Assembly: GCA_023435265.1 (NCBI GenBank)
Contig: JAEYRZ010000093.1
Span: forward strand, 1-48,342
From: Pseudomonadota bacterium
Lineage (GTDB): Bacteria > Desulfobacterota > Desulfobacteria > Desulfobacterales > Desulfosarcinaceae
Direction of reading: 5' to 3'
Length of the DNA stretch: 48,342 nucleotides
In this document: positions 41,399 through 48,342 of the stretch, piece by piece
Position numbering within the stretch: the first letter of the stretch is position 1
How the letters are laid out: each line of letters starts with the position of its first letter
Translations under genes and position numbers: made by a program
The notes under the pieces: model-generated
The model's database searches: none
The model's input: the letters and a program-made list of their open reading frames with translations, nothing else
Told to the model about the DNA's origin: nothing

Positions 41399-42364
41399 CT
41401 ACTGAACCATCACCCTGAGCAGCAGGTCGCCGCGGGCGCCCCCCGGCGCGGCCCGGCCCTGGCCTTTGAGCCGCAGCACTTTTCCGTCCGTTATGCCGGG
41501 CGGAACGCTGACACTGTAAACGCGCCGCTGCATCCCCTGGGCGATGGTCACCAGCTTGCGCGTTCCCGCCAGCGCCTCGAACGGCGAGACGCGGATATCG
41601 GCGGTGATGTCCACCTGGTCCGATGCGACCGGCCGGGCCACCTGCAGACGGTTCGTGCGCTTCTTGGCCGTGAATTTGCGCAACTGCCGGGTAAGGCCCG
41701 ATTCGGGCAGCAGCGTAAAAAGCTTGAGGAACAGCATGCCGAACAGGAAGCCGCCCACATGCGCCCACCAGGCGATGCCGCCGCCGGCGCCCGTGCTTCC
41801 GGCGGCATTGATGAACTGCAGCAGGAACCAGAACCCCAGGAAGAAGAGGGCGGGGATCTCGAAGAAGAGCGGGATGAAGATCACCGGGACCAGGGTCAGG
41901 ATCCGGGCCGTGGGGTGGATCAGGATGTAGGCGCCCATCACCCCGGCCACGGCGCCGCTGGCGCCGATCGTCGGAACCGTGGAATGGCTGTTGAGCATGA
42001 AATGGCTGACCCCCGAGGCGATGCCGCAGGCGAGGTAGAACGCCAGGTAGCGCACATGGCCCAGACGGTCTTCCACGTTGTCGCCGAAAATGTACAGCGA
42101 CCACATGTTGCCCAGCAGGTGCAGGAACCCGCCGTGCAGAAACATGAACGAGATCCAGGCGACGGCCTGCTCTGCAGCGGTGAAGTGCAGGGCCAGGCGC
42201 GGCAGGGTATAGCGGCCGGGGACCAGACCGAAAGTATAGATGAACCGGTCCACGGCGGGGCCCTGGCTCAACGTGATCAGAAAGACGACGACGTTGATGC
42301 CGATCAACACATTGTTGACCAGGGGGATGTTGCGCGAGACCTGCGTATCGCGGATCGGTATCAT
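41399..42364 (-). CDS. Rhomboid intramembrane serine protease fused to a DnaJ C-terminal-like domain
   Basis: In this 321-residue protein, residues about 1-225 form the rhomboid membrane core. HLLGNMWSLYIFGDN carries the conserved HxxxN, TIGASGAVAGVMGAY the catalytic GxSG serine and WWAHVGGFLFGM the catalytic His. The last 80 residues contain VSPFEALAGTRKLVTI and VSVPPGITDGKVLRLKGQG, then GDLLLRVMV. These are very like the substrate-binding C-terminal domain of DnaJ. The protease would cut membrane proteins while the cytoplasmic domain binds unfolded segments. ATG 42364 is the start. Confidence 0.85.
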   Translation of the reverse strand: MIPIRDTQVSRNIPLVNNVLIGINVVVFLITLSQGPAVDRFIYTFGLVPGRYTLPRLALHFTAAEQAVAWISFMFLHGGFLHLLGNMWSLYIFGDNVEDRLGHVRYLAFYLACGIASGVSHFMLNSHSTVPTIGASGAVAGVMGAYILIHPTARILTLVPVIFIPLFFEIPALFFLGFWFLLQFINAAGSTGAGGGIAWWAHVGGFLFGMLFLKLFTLLPESGLTRQLRKFTAKKRTNRLQVARPVASDQVDITADIRVSPFEALAGTRKLVTIAQGMQRRVYSVSVPPGITDGKVLRLKGQGRAAPGGARGDLLLRVMVQ

Positions 42365-42625
42365 GCGCGCCCGCCGTTAAGGGTCCTGATGTTGACGAAC
42401 GTTTTAAAAGGCGCTTCCGCCCCGAAGGGCGTTGCGCGATGGACACGATGCCTGTCCCGGCAGCAGGCGTCGCATGCTCGGGGCAGGAATTTCAACGATG
42501 GCATAGGCGACGGGATCGTGCAAAGCTCATGCCGGTCGAATGTGCGCGCCAAGGAGAAATCCTTCCCGTTGGGCACCTCACGATAAGCATCCGCGCCTGG
42601 GAATAAAGGGGCCCTTGCAGGCTGA

Positions 42626-43498
42626 TCAGCCCCCGCGCTTTTTTTTGCGGACCGGCCCCGTGATCCGCATGCTCAGGTCGACCGCGCGGGCCGAATGGGT
42701 CAAGGCGCCCGCCGAAATCAGATCCACGCCTGCGGCGGCCAGTTCCGGCAGGCGGTCGAGGGTGACGCCGCCGGAGACCTCCACCGGCACGCGTTTGTCG
42801 ATCAACGCCACGGCGGCGCGGATTTGCGCAAGATCCATGTTGTCCAGCATGATGACGTCGGCGCCGGCCGCAAGGGCTTCGCGGACTTCGTCCAGCGAGG
42901 CGGCCTCGACTTCGATTTTGGAGAGGTGCGGCGCCCGGGTGCGCGCCTGCGCCACGGCCGCGGCGATTCCGCCGCAGGCCGCGATATGGTTGTCTTTGAT
43001 CAGGATGCCGTCGTACAGCCCCATGCGGTGGTTTGCCGCCCCGCCGATCCGCACCGCGTACTTTTCCAGCGTGCGCCAGCCCGGCGTGGTCTTGCGCGTG
43101 TCGGTCAACCGCACCTTCGCACCGGCCAGCACGGCGCTGAAGGCGCGGGCCTGAGTGGCGACCCCCGACAAGCGCTGCAGGAAGTTAAGGGCCGTACGTT
43201 CGGCCTTCAGAAGCGACGCCAGCCGCCCCGATAAGGTCATGACGGTCCGTCCGGCCGCCGCCTCCGCCCCGTCTTCGAAATCGGATGCGCATTCGATGCA
43301 CGGGTCGATGCGCCGAAACACCCGCCCGGCCACCTGCAAACCGCAGAGAATCAACTTCTCCTTGGCGACGATCACGCCGCGGCCGGTCGTTTGCGGTGGA
43401 ATCAACGCCTCGGTGGTGATGTCGCCGCCGCCGAGATCTTCTTCCAGGGCCAGGTCGATCAACCGGTCGACCGCCGGCGCGTAGATCAAGCCGTCCAT
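42626..43498 (-). CDS. nadC: Nicotinate-nucleotide pyrophosphorylase (quinolinate phosphoribosyltransferase)
   Basis: This 290-residue enzyme has DLALEEDLGGGDITTEALI at the start. LTDTRKTTPGWRTLEKYAV, then GGAANHRMGLYDGILIKDNH, and VEVSGGVTLDRLPELAAAGV define the phosphoribosyltransferase barrel. It converts quinolinate and PRPP to nicotinate mononucleotide in NAD synthesis. It stands downstream of valS by 40 bases on the same strand. Confidence 0.94.
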   Translation of the reverse strand: MDGLIYAPAVDRLIDLALEEDLGGGDITTEALIPPQTTGRGVIVAKEKLILCGLQVAGRVFRRIDPCIECASDFEDGAEAAAGRTVMTLSGRLASLLKAERTALNFLQRLSGVATQARAFSAVLAGAKVRLTDTRKTTPGWRTLEKYAVRIGGAANHRMGLYDGILIKDNHIAACGGIAAAVAQARTRAPHLSKIEVEAASLDEVREALAAGADVIMLDNMDLAQIRAAVALIDKRVPVEVSGGVTLDRLPELAAAGVDLISAGALTHSARAVDLSMRITGPVRKKKRGG

Positions 43499-43538
43499 GC
43501 TCCCCCCTCGGAACGCTGCCGTCCGCCCTGTCCAACTC

Positions 43539-46196
43539 TTAAGCGAAACGGCGCACCCGCTCCAGCGTGGATTCGAGCTTGGCGCGCGTCTGCAGCGCCT
43601 GCTCCGGTTTGTTGCGCACTTCCGCGCCCACCTCGGCCGGCGCCTTGGCCAGGAATCCCGGGTTGCCCAGCTTTTTGGCGAACGTGGCGAGCTCGCCCTC
43701 CAGCTTCTGAAGCTCTTTCTGCAGGCGCTGGATCTCCTGGGCGAAATCGATGATGCCTTTCAATTCCACCAGGATGGTCACGCCGCCGGCAATGGCGGTC
43801 GCCGCCGTGGGCGAACGCCGCTCGTCGGCGCCTACCTGCAATTCGGACAGCAGGGCCAGGTTGGTGACGATGTCCGCATGCTGCGCCACGATGCGCCGGG
43901 TTTCGTCGTCGGCCGGCACCAGCGTGACGCGCAGGCGGGCGGAGGGCGGGATGTTCATTTCCCCGCGGACATTGCGCACGGCCGTGACGATCTCCATCAG
44001 CAGGGCCATGTGCCGTTCGGATTCCTGCAGGGCGGCGTCGTCCAGCGCGGTGCCGGGGCGCGGAAAGTCCGCCCGCATGATCGAACCCTGCGTGCCGGGC
44101 AGCTTGCTCCAGATCTCTTCGGTCACAAACGGAATGAAGGGATGCAGCAGGATCAGGATGTCGCGCAGCGCGGTCCAGAGCACCTGGCGCGCGGCGTCGC
44201 GCGAGCGGTCCTGGTCCTTGCCGTACAGCGCGGGCTTGGCGGCCTCGAGATACCAGTCGCAGAATTCATGCCACACGAACTGGTAGGCCGCGTTGGCCGC
44301 TTCGTTGAACTTGTAGGTGTCCAGGGCGTTTTCCACCTCCTGGGTCACCTTGCGCAGGCGCGCCAGGATCCAGCGGTCCGGCAGCGAGAGCGCTTCGCCG
44401 TCGATCTGCGCATAAGGCCGGTCCAGGTGCATCAGCGCGAAGCGCGCCGCGTTCCACAACTTGTTGATGAAATTGCGGTACCCCTCGACGCGTTTGACCG
44501 ACATCTTGATGTCGCGGCCCTGGGCGGCGAACGCGGCAAGCGTAAACCGGAAGGCATCGGTGCCGTATTCGTCGACCACGTTGAGCGGGTCGATCACGTT
44601 GCCCTTGGACTTGCTCATCTTCTTGCCTTCCTCGTCGCGCACCAGGGCGTGCACGTAGACGTCCCGGAAAGGCACCTCGCCCATGAAATGCAGGCCCATC
44701 ATCATCATGCGCGCCACCCAGAAGAAGAGTATATCGAAGCCGGTGACCAGCACCGAGGTGGGATAGAACGTCTTGAGCAGATCGGTCCGCTCCGGCCAGC
44801 CCATGGTGGAAAACGGCCACAAAGCCGAGCTGAACCAGGTGTCCAGAACATCCGATTCCTGCTCCAGTCGATCGCCGCCGCACTTGGGGCAGTGCTGCGG
44901 CGCCTCCATGGCCACCACGAGTTCCCCGCAGGCCTTGCATGTCCACGCCGGGATCTGGTGCCCCCACCAGATCTGGCGCGAGATGCACCAGTCGCGGATG
45001 TTGTACATCCATTCATAATACGTTTTGGCCCAGCTTTCGGGGACGATTCTGGTGCGGCCCTGTTCGACGGCCTCGATGGCCGGCTGGGCCAGCGGTTTGG
45101 CCTTGACGAACCACTGCTGCGACAGGTTGGGCTCGACAATGCTCTTGCAGCGATAGCAATGGCCTACGGCATGCCGATGGTCGACGATTTTCTCCAGCAG
45201 CCCGGCGTCTTCGAGAGCGCGCACCACCTGCCGGCGGCACTCGAAACGGTCAAGACCGGCGAAGGGCCCCGCTTCGGCGGTCATGGTGCCGTCATCGGCG
45301 ATCGCCTTGATGCGCGGCAGTTGATGTCGTGCGCCGATCTCGAAATCGTTGGGATCGTGCGCCGGGGTGACTTTCAGGGCGCCGGTCCCGAATTCGCGGT
45401 TCACGTAGGTGTCGCGGATAATCGGTATTTTGCGTTCCACGAGCGGCAGAATCACCGCCTCGGCGGTCAATCCCAGGTAACGCTCGTCCTCGGGATGCAC
45501 GGCCACGGCCGTGTCGCCCAGCATGGTCTCGGGGCGCGTGGTGGCGATGACGATGTGGCCGCTGCCGTCGCTCAGCGGATAGCGCAGGTAGAAAAGATGA
45601 CTGTCCACATCCTCGTGTTCGACTTCCAGGTCGGACAACGCCGTGCGGCAGCGCGGGCACCAGTTGGTGATGTAGAGCCCCCGGTAGATCAGTCCCTCTT
45701 CGTAGAGGCGCACGAACACCGTGCGCACCGCCTTGGAGAGCCCCTCGTCCATGGTGAACCGTTCGCGCTGCCAGTCGCAGGAGGCGCCCAGTCGCTTGAG
45801 CTGGTTGATGATCGCGCTGCCGTATTCGGCGCGCCACTTCCAGACCGCCTCGATGAACTTTTCGCGGCCCAGTTGATGCCGGTCCTGACCCTGGGCGGCC
45901 AGGCTGCGCTCGACCACATTCTGGGTGGCGATGCCCGCGTGGTCCGTGCCCGGCATCCACAGGACATTGTCGCCCTTCAAGCGCCGGTACCGGCACAGGA
46001 TGTCCTGCAGGGTATTGTTCAGCGCATGCCCCATGTGCAGCACGCCGGTGACGTTGGGCGGCGGAATCACGATGGCGAAGGCCGGGCGGGAATCCTTGTC
46101 CGCCGCCGCGAACAGTCCCTGTTCTTCCCAGAAACGGTACCAGCGTTGTTCCACCTCGCGGGGGGTGTAGCTTTTGTCCAGTGCGTTTTCGCTCAT
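43539..46196 (-). CDS. valS: Valyl-tRNA synthetase
   Basis: This 885-residue class I synthetase has PNVTGVLHMGHALN (HIGH motif) near residue 45 and KKMSKSKGN (KMSKS motif) in the middle. The editing domain has TTRPETMLGDTAVAVHPED. The C-terminal coiled coil (EIQRLQKELQKLEGELATFA) is typical of ValS. Size is normal. The stop is 40 bases before nadC. The terminator at 46242-46272 belongs to the gene upstream. Confidence 0.96.
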   Translation of the reverse strand: MSENALDKSYTPREVEQRWYRFWEEQGLFAAADKDSRPAFAIVIPPPNVTGVLHMGHALNNTLQDILCRYRRLKGDNVLWMPGTDHAGIATQNVVERSLAAQGQDRHQLGREKFIEAVWKWRAEYGSAIINQLKRLGASCDWQRERFTMDEGLSKAVRTVFVRLYEEGLIYRGLYITNWCPRCRTALSDLEVEHEDVDSHLFYLRYPLSDGSGHIVIATTRPETMLGDTAVAVHPEDERYLGLTAEAVILPLVERKIPIIRDTYVNREFGTGALKVTPAHDPNDFEIGARHQLPRIKAIADDGTMTAEAGPFAGLDRFECRRQVVRALEDAGLLEKIVDHRHAVGHCYRCKSIVEPNLSQQWFVKAKPLAQPAIEAVEQGRTRIVPESWAKTYYEWMYNIRDWCISRQIWWGHQIPAWTCKACGELVVAMEAPQHCPKCGGDRLEQESDVLDTWFSSALWPFSTMGWPERTDLLKTFYPTSVLVTGFDILFFWVARMMMMGLHFMGEVPFRDVYVHALVRDEEGKKMSKSKGNVIDPLNVVDEYGTDAFRFTLAAFAAQGRDIKMSVKRVEGYRNFINKLWNAARFALMHLDRPYAQIDGEALSLPDRWILARLRKVTQEVENALDTYKFNEAANAAYQFVWHEFCDWYLEAAKPALYGKDQDRSRDAARQVLWTALRDILILLHPFIPFVTEEIWSKLPGTQGSIMRADFPRPGTALDDAALQESERHMALLMEIVTAVRNVRGEMNIPPSARLRVTLVPADDETRRIVAQHADIVTNLALLSELQVGADERRSPTAATAIAGGVTILVELKGIIDFAQEIQRLQKELQKLEGELATFAKKLGNPGFLAKAPAEVGAEVRNKPEQALQTRAKLESTLERVRRFA

Positions 46197-46241
46197 TGAT
46201 CCGATCTCCTGTGGCCTCGGCGGGAGCCGTTCGCCGGAAAT

Positions 46242-46272
46242 AAAAAAGGGATTAATAATGTATAATCCCTTG
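46242..46272 (-). terminator. Rho-independent terminator after the IIELxD-repeat gene
   Basis: On the minus strand AAGGGATTA (46263-46271) pairs with TAATCCCTT (46246-46254) across an 8-base loop, followed by TTTT and TATTT. It lies about 32 bases after the stop at 46304 and before valS. Confidence 0.75.
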
Positions 46273-46303
46273 AAAAATGCAAGTTAGAAATGTCTCGACC
46301 GTG

Positions 46304-47500
46304 TTACCGTTCGTCGTCCTCCCCGCCCAGGCCGGCATCGTCGACGAACTCGCGCCGGATCTGTTCGATCTCGCGGGTCACCGCCTTTTCGACGGCAATG
46401 GCGATCAGGTGTTCGATCCGGTCGGCGTACTTGGTATACAGGATCTTCTCGATGGCGGCTTCAATGGCCTCCGGCGATAACCCGCGCGCCTCCGGATCGA
46501 CCCTGTTCAGCTCCATGCCGATCACTTCCAGTGGATTGGCCTTATCGGCATTCGCCGTTGCGGTCGGGGCTTCATCCAGGTTCATGGCGAAACCCGTCTC
46601 CGGCCGATCCCCTTTGCGGTGGTCGGCCAGCTGGATCACCTGTTCGTCGTCCGGTTCGTCGTCGACCGGAATCAACCGATCCAGTTCCACGAGATCGATC
46701 TCATCGGCAGGCGCATCCGAATGGGTCGCCCGACCCTTGATCTCCGCCATTTGGGCCTGAGGCGCGGCGCCGGCCGGCGCGGCCGCTTTTGCCGCCAGAT
46801 CGCCCGGCTTGACGATGTCGGTCAGCTCGATGATCTCTTCTTCCGGGGGGCTGCCGAGCTGGACCACATCCTCCAGTTCGATGATTTCATCGACCACATC
46901 GACAAGTTCGATGATCTCATCACCCGCCGCTGCAGGCGCAGGGCGATCCGGGGTGACGACATCGACCAGCTCGATTGGCGCGTCAGCTTCCGCCGCGGAT
47001 GCGACGGGCGCGCAGGCTTCGTCCCGAGGGGCATCCGGCGGAACGATGTCGGTCAGTTCGATGATTCCTTCGGCAGCTTGGTCCAGCGCCAGGGCCTCGG
47101 GCATTTCCGGCAGCACCGGATCCTCCAGATCGATGACCTCGTCCTCGGCAGAAGGTTCGGACGCGGCCGTACACGGATTCGGCGGTTCGGCCGGGTTTTC
47201 GGGCGCTTTCTGCGACGCGGGCGGACTCTCCGGCGGCGGATCGGCGCCGAAGGCCAGGTCGATTTCGGCATCGATTTCTTCCTGCCTGCGCCGTTCGGCG
47301 TTCCTGCTTTCGTCCCGGGTCAGGGATTTTGAAGATGGGGGCGGCTGCCCGGGCGGGGAGCCGGCGGGCTGCGCCGCATGGGTGCCGTCGAGCGCTTTGG
47401 TCAGATCGATGACCCGGCCGCCTTGCTGTGCGGGAATTTCCTTGTCGGCCGTCAAGTCGATGATTTTCAAGTGCGGTTGTCCTTTGGATCCTTTTTCCAT
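46304..47500 (-). CDS. Acidic, low-complexity protein with repeated IIELxDxV motifs
   Basis: This 398-residue protein starts at ATG 47500 (GGGGGCGCT before it); another start at 47542 is less supported. It is rich in Glu, Asp, Pro and Ala and has at least eight copies of a short motif: IIDLTAD, VIDLTKA, VIDLEDPV, IIELTDIV, PIELVDVV, IIELVDVV, IIELEDVV and IIELTDIV. The last about 50 residues (IEAAIEKILYTKYADRIEHL, then VEKAVTREIEQIRREF) form a predicted helical bundle. I do not recognise a characterised family. The repeats may be docking motifs. A terminator follows. Confidence 0.7.
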   Translation of the reverse strand: MEKGSKGQPHLKIIDLTADKEIPAQQGGRVIDLTKALDGTHAAQPAGSPPGQPPPSSKSLTRDESRNAERRRQEEIDAEIDLAFGADPPPESPPASQKAPENPAEPPNPCTAASEPSAEDEVIDLEDPVLPEMPEALALDQAAEGIIELTDIVPPDAPRDEACAPVASAAEADAPIELVDVVTPDRPAPAAAGDEIIELVDVVDEIIELEDVVQLGSPPEEEIIELTDIVKPGDLAAKAAAPAGAAPQAQMAEIKGRATHSDAPADEIDLVELDRLIPVDDEPDDEQVIQLADHRKGDRPETGFAMNLDEAPTATANADKANPLEVIGMELNRVDPEARGLSPEAIEAAIEKILYTKYADRIEHLIAIAVEKAVTREIEQIRREFVDDAGLGGEDDER

Positions 47501-47796
47501 AGCGCCCCCGGCATGAACAGTCGAATCGCAACAAAAGTGCACTGGGGCCGCGGGATTGATTACCCTGGGACCATCCCCTCCCGCCCTCGACGGGCTATGC
47601 GGTCTGCCGCCGGCTGTGTTATGATCGCTGCGCAGCGGGGCGCCGCGCGGTCACAGCCGGCTCCGGTCTCATTGAGGCCTGTTTCTTATTATCGGCTCTT
47701 ATTTTTAGCAGTTAAGCTATCATGCACCCTTTCGGGTGTCAAGCGCCCGGGACTTAAGATACTCATTCAATTATAGATTTAACAAGGAAGGCGGAT
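47501..47796. other. Divergent intergenic region before rsmE
   Basis: This gap of 296 bases has no supported gene. A small hairpin, CACCCTTTCGGGTG, lies at about 47725-47738. The end carries the RsmE Shine-Dalgarno (AAGGAAGGCGG). Confidence 0.4.
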
Positions 47797-48342
47797 GTGA
47801 ACGCGAAGCGGCGCTTTTTTGTACCACCCGGGAAAATGATCGATGGAAGAGCCGAACTGCAGGCGGCGGACGCCCGGCACCTGCGCACGGTGATGCGGCT
47901 GCGTTCCGGTGACCGCGTCGTCGTATTCGACGGCACCGGAAAAACGTATCAGGCCGTCGTGCGCTCGATGGAGGACGACCGCGTCATCGTCGACCTGCTG
48001 TCGCAGGCCGACAGCACCACCGAATCGCACCTCGACCTCGCGCTCGCCCAGGGGTTTCTCAAAGAGAAAAAGATGGATGAACTGATCCGCCCCCTGAGCG
48101 AACTGGGCGTCACCCGCTGGATCCCCTTCAAGGCGCACCGCTCCGTCCCCGCGCCCGACCCGCAGCGCATGGCCGCCCGGCTCGCACGCTGGCGCAAAAT
48201 CAGCATAGAAGCGCTCAAACAGTGCCGCCGCAACCGCCCCATGGTCATCGAAGCGCCCGTCTCCTTCGACGCCGTGCTCCGGCTGGCCGAGCCCTATCCC
48301 CTCAAGCTGCTCTTCTGGGAAGACGAACCCGAGCCGCTCGAC
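47797..48342 (+). CDS. rsmE: 16S rRNA (uracil1498-N3)-methyltransferase (partial, runs off the right edge)
   Basis: GTG at 47797 is preceded by AAGGAAGGCGG; an ATG one codon earlier is immediately followed by a stop in frame. 182 codons are open to the window end. RRFFVPPGKM at the start, DARHLRTVMRLRSGDRVVVF, then QGFLKEKKMDELIRPLSELG and RWRKISIEALKQCRRN are characteristic of RsmE (SPOUT methyltransferase). The SAM-binding knot lies beyond the edge. It methylates U1498 of 16S rRNA. Confidence 0.9.
   Translation, partial: MNAKRRFFVPPGKMIDGRAELQAADARHLRTVMRLRSGDRVVVFDGTGKTYQAVVRSMEDDRVIVDLLSQADSTTESHLDLALAQGFLKEKKMDELIRPLSELGVTRWIPFKAHRSVPAPDPQRMAARLARWRKISIEALKQCRRNRPMVIEAPVSFDAVLRLAEPYPLKLLFWEDEPEPLD

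Noticed and set aside
43497..46199. 900-codon plus-strand frame opposite valS
   Set aside because: Same reason; valS is certain on the minus strand and the antisense translation shows no family.

Overview
The window is a roughly 48 kb high-GC chromosomal segment. The gene set points to a Desulfobacterota (sulfate-reducer type, formerly Deltaproteobacteria) genome: YedF, DUF169, DUF6178, a GTP-type PEP carboxykinase, NosL, TauE/SafE, and a receiver-like protein fused to a PEP/pyruvate-binding domain. The taxonomy is inferred from gene content only. No rRNA, tRNA or CRISPR array was recognised.

Region 1 (1-3996). An ABC permease, a one-TM protein and a NosL protein form a tightly overlapping minus-strand operon. 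Next come a glycolipid-binding-family protein coupled to a DUF421 membrane protein, a frameshifted small gene and a small secreted protein.

Region 2 (about 4100-12740) is the accessory heart of the window: an integron gene-cassette array read on the minus strand. Five clear attC sites and two weaker ones separate the cassettes. In cassette order (high to low coordinate) they carry a DUF1772-like membrane protein, an MFS drug-efflux-type transporter, a DUF1780-type putative nuclease, an unknown 138-aa protein, an exceptionally large three-gene cassette, a zinc-ribbon protein, a nearly empty cassette and a 168-aa conserved hypothetical. No integron integrase is visible, so this may be an integrase-less cluster or one end of a longer array. 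The three-gene cassette is the most interesting content. It encodes a 4-TM membrane protein, a metallo-beta-lactamase-fold hydrolase of the ComEC-like type, and a single polypeptide that fuses E2 (UBC)-like, E1 (ThiF)-like and JAB/JAMM protease-like domains. This is a compact ubiquitin-like conjugation/deconjugation system, plausibly anti-phage, carried as a mobile cassette.

Region 3 (13164-31485) is mostly ordinary chromosome. It holds TauE/SafE, a UbiA prenyltransferase, DUF169 plus a small partner, a thioesterase, an alpha/beta hydrolase, YedF, YbaK, YitT, a TetR-MFP-RND efflux operon with a visible promoter, DUF6178, an AmpG-like permease, PEP carboxykinase with a terminator, and a nitroreductase. 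Two repeat-rich intergenic regions lie at 15983-16659 and 18990-19300.

Region 4 (31472-48342) is housekeeping: RdgB, CoaE, an HD-GYP protein, TrkA-TrkH potassium uptake, PanC, the receiver/PEP-binding fusion, a rhomboid-DnaJ-C fusion, NadC, ValS, a protein with repeated acidic IIELxDxV motifs, and the start of RsmE at the right edge. A CACAGAG-type repeat at 34154-34265 is a second copy of one at 16400-16532.
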